NCBI GenBank assembly: GCA_040081265.1
Contig: JBEBGV010000075.1
Location: forward strand, 1-19,916
Direction of reading: 5' to 3'
DNA: 19,916 nucleotides
Origin: JBEBGV01 sp040081265
Lineage (GTDB): Bacteria > Acidobacteriota > Vicinamibacteria > Vicinamibacterales > UBA2999
In this document: positions 7,433 through 14,311 of the stretch, piece by piece
Position numbering within the stretch: the stretch's first letter is position 1
Layout: each line of letters starts with the position of its first letter
Translations under genes and position numbers: made by a program
The notes under the pieces: generated by a model
The model's input: the letters and a program-made list of their open reading frames with translations, nothing else
Told to the model about the DNA's origin: nothing
Database searches by the model: none

Positions 7433-8451
7433 CACGCCCTCATGCCTGAAGATATCTCGCGTTCCTCCACGGCAGACTGCAACGCGATCGCGCCGATCCT
7501 CAGCGCTGCAACAGCATCAGTGCCGTCACAACGTGGCCGTCCGGCGTTTGCGACACACGCGGCAAGATCTCTCACCGCATTGAGCGTGGAATCGCGCATG
7601 TCGGACTCGTCATCTTCGACGCTGACGAGCGACCGGTATCCCGAGTATCGAAGGCTGTCCCGAGCCTCCCATCGCTGCGCGCGGTGACCGGAGTCATACA
7701 GAAAGATGCGGCCTGATGTTCCGACGATGTCCATCTCGAATATCGAGAACGCTTCGGCCTCACAGACCAGCAAAGACCCGGTGACACCGTTGTCAAACCG
7801 AAAGTGGACGTCCAGATCCATATCGCGTTCGCGCTGAGCTTTTGAGTAAGCGCGGACAGATATCACCTCACCGACTAGCCACCGGGCCAGATCAATCCAA
7901 TGAGTGCCGTTATGCAGAACGCCCTTCGTGTAGCGACCGGAGACCGACTGAATCTCGCCGATCTCACCCGAAGCGATTCTTTGCCGTACGGCTATATGCC
8001 CCGATGTATAGCGACGCGTGTAGTTGACGGCGAGAACGACTCCCCGATCATGAGCTCGTTGAACGACGCTCTCCGCGTCCGTAAGGTCAAGGGCGAGGGG
8101 CTTCTCGGCAAGAATGCCCTTGACGGAATCGCAGTCGAGGATGCGATTGAGAACCGCGGCGTGGGTGTGATCCGGTGTGCACACGCTCACCAGCTCTGGC
8201 GTTGTTTCTTCGAGCATTCTAGAGAGACCTGTGAAGGCCTGAGCAACGTCCCACCGCGCGGCGCAGCGACGCGCTGTTTCTTCGTCGGCATCGCAAACAG
8301 CGACCAGCTGCGTCGACGGACAACACGAGTAGGCCTCAGCGTGACTGTAGATCCCCTCGACACGCTGGTCATCTGCAAAGGTGGATCCGATCCGGCCGCA
8401 ACCGACAAGCGCGGCACGAAACACCGCGCTACCGGGTTTTCTCGGTCGCAT
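7432..8451 (-). CDS. Gfo/Idh/MocA-family sugar oxidoreductase
   Basis: This 339-residue NAD(P)-dependent oxidoreductase has the Rossmann motif VGCGRIG (16-22), the family signature EKP (116-118), and a HWIDLARW segment whose His184 and Asp187 fit the usual catalytic pair. The family oxidises sugar or inositol hydroxyls, as WbpB does at C3 of UDP-GlcNAcA. In this locus it is followed by an aminotransferase, an acetyltransferase and amidotransferases, so it probably produces the ketone that is aminated next. The ATG start lies inside the end of pseF (23-bp overlap). A later GTG at about residue 10 would avoid that overlap and cannot be excluded. Confidence 0.9.
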   Translation of the reverse strand: MRPRKPGSAVFRAALVGCGRIGSTFADDQRVEGIYSHAEAYSCCPSTQLVAVCDADEETARRCAARWDVAQAFTGLSRMLEETTPELVSVCTPDHTHAAVLNRILDCDSVKGILAEKPLALDLTDAESVVQRAHDRGVVLAVNYTRRYTSGHIAVRQRIASGEIGEIQSVSGRYTKGVLHNGTHWIDLARWLVGEVISVRAYSKAQRERDMDLDVHFRFDNGVTGSLLVCEAEAFSIFEMDIVGTSGRIFLYDSGHRAQRWEARDSLRYSGYRSLVSVEDDESDMRDSTLNAVRDLAACVANAGRPRCDGTDAVAALRIGAIALQSAVEEREISSGMRA

Positions 8452-9148
8452 GTTCGGTTAACCGCTGCCGGAGCTGGCTGAACTTGAACTCAGCGGCGAC
8501 CCAGTCCGCCTCGTTGTCGATGTCCTGAACCTGCCACTCCGGAATCACCAAAGCGGCCATGGTGGCCTTGAGCAGGCGTGGTTCCGCGAGAAATGAAGCT
8601 ACACGCAACCAGTAGAACTGGCCTGCGTCGTGATAAGCGGACTCGAGATCTTGTGAGCGGGTCAATAGGTGTTCCGGTTGAAGCATCTCCACGCACCGAT
8701 CGCGCACGCGCAACGCCCGCTGAATCGGGTATGAGAATCTGGCCACGGGGACGACGCCACTGAATCGGTGATCGCTCTCCAGTAGCTCGAGGCCTGAGCG
8801 CAAAGTCGCGTTGGTCACGAACGGTGCCGTCGGATACAAGCAGCAGGTAATGTCGACGTTATGACCGCGGCTGGAGTACTCGTGCAGGACTTCCGCAATG
8901 ACGTCAGCAGTGGTGGCATGGTCGCCCGACGTGCCTGCGGATCGAAAGAATGGGACACTTGCACCATTGGCCACCGCGATGTCGGCGATCTCCTGATCAT
9001 CAGTGGATACCATCACCTCGTCGAAACAACCCGAGTCGATGGCAGCCTCAATGGAATAGGAAATGATGGGTCTCCCGCAGAACTCACGAATGTTCTTCCG
9101 CGGGATCCGCTTGCTGCCTCCTCGAGCGGTGACAATCGCTAGCCTCAC
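8429..9148 (-). CDS. pseF: Pseudaminic acid cytidylyltransferase (CMP-Pse synthetase)
   Basis: PseF transfers CMP from CTP to the nonulosonic acid, giving the activated donor used by glycosyltransferases. The 239-residue product opens with the nucleotide-binding signature TARGGSKRIPRKN (7-19), followed by FCGRPIISYSIEAA, STDDQEIADIA and the CLYPTAPFVT block, all characteristic of PseF. It resembles NeuA too, but SYPIQRALRV and the overall length favour PseF. The start is GTG at 9148, overlapping the formyltransferase stop as GTGA. It stands last in the pathway block, consistent with its place in the pathway. Confidence 0.93.
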   Translation of the reverse strand: MRLAIVTARGGSKRIPRKNIREFCGRPIISYSIEAAIDSGCFDEVMVSTDDQEIADIAVANGASVPFFRSAGTSGDHATTADVIAEVLHEYSSRGHNVDITCCLYPTAPFVTNATLRSGLELLESDHRFSGVVPVARFSYPIQRALRVRDRCVEMLQPEHLLTRSQDLESAYHDAGQFYWLRVASFLAEPRLLKATMAALVIPEWQVQDIDNEADWVAAEFKFSQLRQRLTEHATEKTR

Positions 9149-9912
9149 TTGCCTTGCTCGCGGCGCTCTTCGCTGAGTTCGAGGCGGAGATACACTTTGC
9201 GATCCCGAAGGTCGAGATAGGCGCCACGATGCGGTGGAAAGCTTCGTGCGCGCAGTAGATCGATCAACTCTTGCGCGCGATACATCCGATCTGGCTCAAT
9301 CCGATCAAGGGCTTCAACGTCGGCCTTCCGATGGATCGTGCCGCCACCAGCCTGTGGCCAGCGCTGTACAGCACCTGCCTCGATCAAAGGCCACTGATTT
9401 AGGAACAGCTCGATACTCGCGTCTTCGAGTTTCCGGTAAAGGCTTGCACCAGTGTCGATTGGGGCTATCGACACACGCGCCTGGGCCACCAGGTCTCCCG
9501 TGTCGATTCTTTCGTCCATGAAGTGCAACGTCACGCCAGCTGGAGTGCGGTCGACGATGGACCAGACGTTTGGATAGCTTCCGCGATTGAACGGCAGGAG
9601 CGCAGGATGCAGATTGAGCGCTCCAAGTGTGGGAATCGCGAGTACGGAAGCACTGAGCAGATATCCAAATGATATTGAAATCACCCAATCTGGGTGCAGG
9701 TCAGAGAGCCACTGTTTTCCGGCAGGAGAGTTGAGCCGATGACCTTCGAGAACCCGAGATGGTGGGAGGCCAGTAGCCGCGACGATTGCCTCTCGGTCTC
9801 GGGCTCGCTCTGGAGGATGTACGACAAGTCCGGTTGGCCGCTGTCCTGCCGCCGCGAGCCGCTGCAGGATCTCAGCACCCACTCGGCCATTTGCGAGGAA
9901 AACACACCTCAC
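9145..9912 (-). CDS. Sugar N-formyltransferase-like protein (methionyl-tRNA formyltransferase fold)
   Basis: This 255-residue protein has the formyltransferase catalytic set: Asn100 and His102 in LNLHPALLP and Asp137 in DERIDTGD, matching the Asn-x-His and Asp triad of Fmt. It lacks the long C-terminal tRNA-binding domain. Related enzymes move a formyl group from N10-formyltetrahydrofolate to amino groups of nucleotide sugars. The gene lies between pseI and pseF, and PseC makes a free C4 amine, so a natural inference is formation of 7-N-formyl pseudaminic acid. Formylation of another amine made by the second aminotransferase is the alternative. The start chosen is GTG at 9912, overlapping the pseI stop as GTGA and giving a family-like beginning MRCVFLANG. 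An upstream in-frame GTG at 9936 would add 8 unconserved residues. Confidence 0.87.
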   Translation of the reverse strand: MRCVFLANGRVGAEILQRLAAAGQRPTGLVVHPPERARDREAIVAATGLPPSRVLEGHRLNSPAGKQWLSDLHPDWVISISFGYLLSASVLAIPTLGALNLHPALLPFNRGSYPNVWSIVDRTPAGVTLHFMDERIDTGDLVAQARVSIAPIDTGASLYRKLEDASIELFLNQWPLIEAGAVQRWPQAGGGTIHRKADVEALDRIEPDRMYRAQELIDLLRARSFPPHRGAYLDLRDRKVYLRLELSEERREQGK

Positions 9913-10979
9913 GGAATTCGTCTTACCAGATCCCACGAAAGCGGCGTCGCTGAAGGGATGTCTCGGGCCGCCACGAGACCCAGGACGTCGGGCAACAGGC
10001 GGGGCGAGAGTCCATGGCCAGGCCGAATCGAGCGTACGTTTGCCGCGGTGAACGGTTCACCCGCCCTGACATTGGCGACTACAAACAGGGATCGCCGAAA
10101 GCAAAGACTGGCCTCTTCGTCGGGAGTACGCTCGTAGGACACGCGGCCGAGCGCCTTTTCGGCTAGGCGAATATCCGTGACCATTCGCGCGAACTCCGCC
10201 GGCTCCATCGAAAAGGCTGAGTCCGGACCGCCGTCTGCCCGAGACAGGGTGAAGTGCTTCTCGATGATCGCGGCACCCAATGCAACACCTGCCACGGCCA
10301 CCGCGCTGCCCATTGTGTGATCCGATAGGCCGCTGACGACGCCGAATCTATCGCGAAGATCCGGGATTGTTCTGAGGTTCATAGACTCAGGAGATGCGGG
10401 ATACGCGCTGGTGCACTTCAAGAGGGCAATTGGCCCGGCACCGGAGCGCCGCAACGCCGAGAGGGCCTCTGTGATTTCTTCTTGCGTTGCCATACCCACA
10501 GAGGCAATCACGGGCTTGCCCGTATGCCCGATTGTTTCGAGCAGCGGCGTATCAACCAGTTCGAAAGACGCCACCTTGTGAACTGGTGATCCAAGTGATT
10601 CGAGAAAGGCAACGGCCGTCGAATCGAATGGCGTTGAAAAGCACTCCAAACGCTCGGCCCGCGCGACACGAAAGAGCTCCTCGTGCCACTCCCAAGGCGT
10701 GTATGCCTCGCTGTAGAGCTGATGAAGCGTGCGACCGCCCCACAAAGTATTCCCCGGAACCTTGAACCATTCGCGATCGCTATCAATCGTGAGCGTGTCG
10801 GCGGTATAGGTCTGAAGTTTTACAGCGTCGGCGCCGGCCTTCGCGGCGGCTCGAATGATCGCGACTGCACGATCGAGACTATGGTTGTGATTCGCCGAAA
10901 CCTCAGCAACTACGAAGCAGGGCCGACCTGGCCCGATCGCTCTGTCGCCGACCCGAAGAAGCTGATTCGTCACGCGCAT
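9909..10979 (-). CDS. pseI: Pseudaminic acid synthase (NeuB family)
   Basis: PseI condenses the free 2,4-diamino-2,4,6-trideoxy sugar with phosphoenolpyruvate to give pseudaminic acid. The 356-residue protein has the NeuB TIM barrel (AEVSANHNHSLDRA at 25-38, KLQTYTADT, ASVGMAT, LLKCTSAYPASPE, SDHT, EKHFTLSR) and a C-terminal SAF (antifreeze-like) domain from about residue 290. The phrase ADGGPDSAFSMEP is typical of PseI rather than sialic or legionaminic acid synthases. The gene begins 10 bp inside pseG, with ATG at 10979 or possibly GTG at 10973, which forms GTGA with the pseG stop. Family assignment is strong. Preference for the altro-configured sugar is inferred from the neighbours. Confidence 0.94.
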   Translation of the reverse strand: MRVTNQLLRVGDRAIGPGRPCFVVAEVSANHNHSLDRAVAIIRAAAKAGADAVKLQTYTADTLTIDSDREWFKVPGNTLWGGRTLHQLYSEAYTPWEWHEELFRVARAERLECFSTPFDSTAVAFLESLGSPVHKVASFELVDTPLLETIGHTGKPVIASVGMATQEEITEALSALRRSGAGPIALLKCTSAYPASPESMNLRTIPDLRDRFGVVSGLSDHTMGSAVAVAGVALGAAIIEKHFTLSRADGGPDSAFSMEPAEFARMVTDIRLAEKALGRVSYERTPDEEASLCFRRSLFVVANVRAGEPFTAANVRSIRPGHGLSPRLLPDVLGLVAARDIPSATPLSWDLVRRIP

Positions 10980-11998
10980 AACTCGAGTACGGCGTCCGCA
11001 ACCCGCACCGCACCAAGTCCGTCAACCGTCTGCTGCCCCTTCTGACTCATCTGACGCCGCAGTTGTGGGTCCCTCGCCAGCCCGGCGATAGCTCCTCGCA
11101 CCTGACGTCCTAGGCCCTGGTCGGCAACGTCACCGACCCACAGAATGGCACCGCGCTGCTGCAGGCCGCTAAGATTGCCAGTCTGATTGGGAGCCACTCG
11201 GACGGCACACGCGGGGAGCCCGGCGGCAGCAAGTTCGTAGGCTGTCTGACCGCCACTCGTCAATGCCAAGTCGGCCGTCAACATCAACTCGCAGACTGAC
11301 CTCGGATCTAGAACGATTCGGAGGCTCGGATCGACGGACGCCTTTTGCTGCAGCGTCGACCTCACATTCTCGGAGAAATAGGGTCCCACTACCACCGTGA
11401 TCGACGTCGAGTCGAGCACATCGCGAACCGCCTCGACGAGAGTCAGTGAAAGGCCAGTCGGGTCAGCCCCTCCCGTTGTAACCAGCACGTTCGTGATCTC
11501 TGAGTGGAGCGTGCGCGGTTGTAGTGCCGCGAATTCTCTTCGGAGCATCACATAGTCCGGCCCGAGAAGCGCGTGAGCACCAGCTCCGAGCTGATGCGGC
11601 ACTGATGCGGCGTCCGCGGAGCCATTCACGATCAACACGGCTGGACTGGCGGCGGGAGGCGGCGCGTCAAGAATCACTGTCAGCGGTACTGGGACCCTGT
11701 CGAACGCCTCGGCGGTGGTCTCGTAAGAATCGACGACGAGCGTCTGCACCTTGAGTTCCTGCAACCGCGCAGACGTCAGATCGAGAGTAGCGGCTTCGGC
11801 CGCAGGAACAATCTCGACCCGTACATCGGAGGAATTGAGGCCTGGCAGCCACGAACCGGGCTCGCTCTCTTGGTTGGTGAAGATCACGACGGTCGCGCGT
11901 TTCTCCGCGAGTACGTTGGCAAGCGACAAACAACGGCGAAGGTGACCAAACCCAACTGCGGAACTAGCATTCGCCCTAATGCCAACGACCTTCGTCAT
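10970..11998 (-). CDS. pseG: UDP-2,4-diacetamido-2,4,6-trideoxy-altropyranose hydrolase
   Basis: PseG removes UDP from the altro-configured sugar before condensation by PseI. The 342-residue GT-B-fold protein begins with the signature GIRANASSAVGFGHLRRC, where His19 corresponds to the catalytic His of characterised PseG. A C-terminal ALTSGGQTAYELAAAGLP block forms the UDP-binding half. The ATG overlaps the pseC stop (ATGA). Divergence from textbook PseG is moderate, and the protein might accept a C4 formamido in place of acetamido substrate given the formyltransferase nearby; that is inference. Confidence 0.92.
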   Translation of the reverse strand: MTKVVGIRANASSAVGFGHLRRCLSLANVLAEKRATVVIFTNQESEPGSWLPGLNSSDVRVEIVPAAEAATLDLTSARLQELKVQTLVVDSYETTAEAFDRVPVPLTVILDAPPPAASPAVLIVNGSADAASVPHQLGAGAHALLGPDYVMLRREFAALQPRTLHSEITNVLVTTGGADPTGLSLTLVEAVRDVLDSTSITVVVGPYFSENVRSTLQQKASVDPSLRIVLDPRSVCELMLTADLALTSGGQTAYELAAAGLPACAVRVAPNQTGNLSGLQQRGAILWVGDVADQGLGRQVRGAIAGLARDPQLRRQMSQKGQQTVDGLGAVRVADAVLELCA

Positions 11999-13194
11999 CT
12001 CTGGTAGGCATCCAGGACTTTGTGCACAGCCGCGACTGTGTCTGCGACGTCATCGGCGGTCATGCTTGGCCACATCGGCAGGCTGATTACGCGTTCGTAC
12101 TCCGCCTCGGCGACGGGCCATTGACCCCGGCGGTAGCCCTGATTTGCATAGTAGGGATGCCACGGGACGGGGATGTAGTGAACATTGACGCCGATGTTCT
12201 CGGCGCGCAGCGCGCGGAATACTTCGACTCGCCCGGTGCGCAGTCGGTCGAGATTCAGTCTGAGGACGAAGAGATGCCACGCGCTCTCGCGATCCCGAGG
12301 CAACGGTGGGCACTCCACCTCGCTGCGCGTGGCGAGTGACTGACGGTAGGCGGCGGCGATCTCCCTTCGCCGTTCGAGCCATACCGGGGATTTTCTTAGT
12401 TGAGATTCCGCCAAGGCACACTGCAGGTCTGTGAGACGGTAGTTATAGCCAAGATCCACCATCTCGTACTCCCACGACACCTGGGATTCGCGTTGGCGGT
12501 GATCGGTCGTGATGCCGTGATTGCGGAAGACACGGAGACGGTTCGCGAGCACGGCGTCGTTCGTTGCGACCACGCCCCCTTCGCCAGCCGTGATGTGCTT
12601 CACTGGATGAAGACTGAATGTCGTCAAATCAGCGATAGCACCGACTGCCCGGCCTTGGTACGTCGCGCCGAGCGCATGGGCTGCATCCTCGATCAACAGA
12701 CAATCGCGCTCGGACGCGATGGCAGCAAGCTCGTTGAGATCGGCAGGATGACCGGCGAAGTCAACGGCAACAATCGCTTTTGTGCTTGAAGTTACCGCCC
12801 GTCGTACGTCCACGGGATTTATGTTCAAACTTTCACGCTGCACATCCGCGAAGACCACGCTGCCACCTTGATACCGAGCGGCGTTGGCACTGGCTACAAA
12901 TGTCAGCGGCGTTGTGATGACCTCATCACCTGGACCGACGCCTGCAGCGAACATCGCTGCGTGAAGGGCAGCCGTGCCATTGCTCACAGCCACGGCGTGT
13001 TCAGCGCCTATAGCGGCGGCAAAGGACTCTTCAAATCGCCTGACCGCAGGCCCTGTGGTCAGCCAGTCTGACCGAAGAACAGCAACAACGCTTGCGATGT
13101 CTTCGGCATCAACCGTTTGACGACCGTAAGGCAGGAGCGTCTTGCGGACCGGAGTTCCGCCGTCGATTGCGAGGCGGCTAGAGGGCGACTTCAC
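11995..13194 (-). CDS. pseC: UDP-4-amino-4,6-dideoxy-N-acetyl-altrosamine transaminase
   Basis: PseC is the PLP aminotransferase that aminates C4 of the 4-keto sugar made by PseB. The protein (399 residues from GTG at 13194) has the DegT fold with SNGTAALHAA, the cofactor-binding Asp in EDAAHALGA and the PLP lysine at about residue 199 in HPVKHITAGEGG. The HPVKHIT phrase and the RNHGI segment are typical of PseC. The start was chosen because GTG forms a GTGA overlap with the pseB stop and leads directly into the conserved LAIDGGTPVRK. A TTG 11 codons earlier is in frame but lies deeper inside pseB. Confidence 0.94.
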   Translation of the reverse strand: MKSPSSRLAIDGGTPVRKTLLPYGRQTVDAEDIASVVAVLRSDWLTTGPAVRRFEESFAAAIGAEHAVAVSNGTAALHAAMFAAGVGPGDEVITTPLTFVASANAARYQGGSVVFADVQRESLNINPVDVRRAVTSSTKAIVAVDFAGHPADLNELAAIASERDCLLIEDAAHALGATYQGRAVGAIADLTTFSLHPVKHITAGEGGVVATNDAVLANRLRVFRNHGITTDHRQRESQVSWEYEMVDLGYNYRLTDLQCALAESQLRKSPVWLERRREIAAAYRQSLATRSEVECPPLPRDRESAWHLFVLRLNLDRLRTGRVEVFRALRAENIGVNVHYIPVPWHPYYANQGYRRGQWPVAEAEYERVISLPMWPSMTADDVADTVAAVHKVLDAYQR

Positions 13195-14171
13195 AACAAG
13201 TTGCGAAAAGCGGCTCCGTCCAGCCAATCCTGGTTGGTATTGCTGGCGTAAGAGAAACCCTCCGTCAGGGGACGACCTCCATCTTGCGCGGGGTGATCAA
13301 GCCAGTGCCCCTCAGGCTGGATGACATACCGGTCCTCTTGTTCCACGGCATGTCGTGATTCATCCGCTGAAAGCAGCATTTCGTGAATCTTTTCGCCTGG
13401 ACGAATTCCAATGACCCGCCGCTCACAATCCGCAGCAATCGTGTCCGCAAGATCGACGAGCCGCATGCTCGGGATCTTTGGTACGAAGATCTCACCTCCG
13501 CGCATTCGCTCGGCACACGTAGAGACGAACCTGACACCCTGATCGAGCGTGATCCAGAATCTCGTCATTTCTGGGTCGGTGATCGTGATGCAACCGGTCT
13601 CGCGTTGCTGAAGGAACAAAGGCACCACGCTGCCGCGACTGCCGACGACGTTGCCATAGCGGGTGCACGCGAACCGCGTTGAGCGGCCCCCGGCGTAGGC
13701 GTTGCCCTGCACGAAGAGCTTCTCGGCAACGAGCTTCGTGGCGCCGTACAGATTGACCGGACTGACGGCCTTGTCCGTCGAGACTGCGATCACCCGTGAC
13801 ACGCCCTGATCGATCGCGGCATCGATCACGTTCTTTGCGCCGACGATGTTGGTCTGGATGGCTTCGAAGGGGTTGTACTCGCACGCGGGTACTTGTTTCA
13901 TCGCGGCGGCGTGAATGATGACGTCGACGCCATAGAGCGCCCGCGTCAGCCTGTCGCGATCCCGAATATCTCCGATGAAGTACCTCATCGGAGAGCTCGG
14001 GCCTTCCGGGAACGCCTGTCGCATCTCATGCTGCTTCAGCTCGTCTCGACTAAAGACGATGAGCTTCTTGGGCCGCTGTGACTGGAGCAGAAACTCGACG
14101 AACTTGCGGCCGAATGAACCGGTCCCGCCCGTGACCAGCACGGTTGACTCCGACCAATTGAGAGACTGCAT
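13191..14171 (-). CDS. pseB: UDP-GlcNAc 4,6-dehydratase (5-inverting)
   Basis: PseB starts the pathway by converting UDP-GlcNAc to a 4-keto-6-deoxy sugar with C5 inversion. The 326-residue extended SDR protein has the NADP-binding motif TGGTGSFG (14-21). Asp133-Lys134 in STDKA and Tyr142 with Lys146 in LYGATK correspond to the Asp, Lys and Tyr catalytic residues known from FlaA1/PseB. RYGNVVGSRGSVVP is another family hallmark. ATG at 14171 is preceded by GAGGA at close spacing. It is the first gene after a 140-bp gap and heads the run of overlapping genes that follows. Confidence 0.95.
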   Translation of the reverse strand: MQSLNWSESTVLVTGGTGSFGRKFVEFLLQSQRPKKLIVFSRDELKQHEMRQAFPEGPSSPMRYFIGDIRDRDRLTRALYGVDVIIHAAAMKQVPACEYNPFEAIQTNIVGAKNVIDAAIDQGVSRVIAVSTDKAVSPVNLYGATKLVAEKLFVQGNAYAGGRSTRFACTRYGNVVGSRGSVVPLFLQQRETGCITITDPEMTRFWITLDQGVRFVSTCAERMRGGEIFVPKIPSMRLVDLADTIAADCERRVIGIRPGEKIHEMLLSADESRHAVEQEDRYVIQPEGHWLDHPAQDGGRPLTEGFSYASNTNQDWLDGAAFRNLL

Positions 14172-14311
14172 CGATCCTCGTTCTAGGTGTGAATGCTATA
14201 GACGTGGTTCGTTCGTGACGGCGTGAGGTTACGAGGCCAACCGGCTATCGCCCAGACCGGTTCAGTTACAGGACACCTGAGGCGACGGCCCTCCGCGATT
14301 GGCTTCCGTAA
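14172..14311 (-). other. Intergenic gap between the wzc-like gene and pseB
   Basis: This 140-bp gap separates the export genes from the sugar-biosynthesis genes. It contains a 6-bp-stem hairpin (14239-14262), an AT-richer stretch with TATAGC just upstream of pseB that could be a -10-like element but has no convincing -35 partner, and the GAGGA ribosome binding site of pseB at 14179-14175. No U-tract terminator is visible, so read-through from the export genes is possible. Confidence 0.5.
14239..14262 (-). repeat. Inverted repeat/hairpin upstream of pseB
   Basis: On the minus strand AACCGG and CCGGTT flank a 12-nt spacer, giving a perfect 6-bp stem that can extend by CT/AG inside after a bulge. 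There is no following T-run, so it is not a standard intrinsic terminator. It may be an RNA-processing or attenuation element, or chance. Confidence 0.45.

Noticed and set aside
8429..14171. Legionaminic or sialic acid pathway instead of pseudaminic acid
   Set aside because: The first gene is a PseB-type 5-inverting dehydratase and the aminotransferase, hydrolase, synthase and cytidylyltransferase all carry Pse-type signatures; no NeuC/LegG-type hydrolysing epimerase is recognisable, though the unassigned GT-B protein is not excluded.
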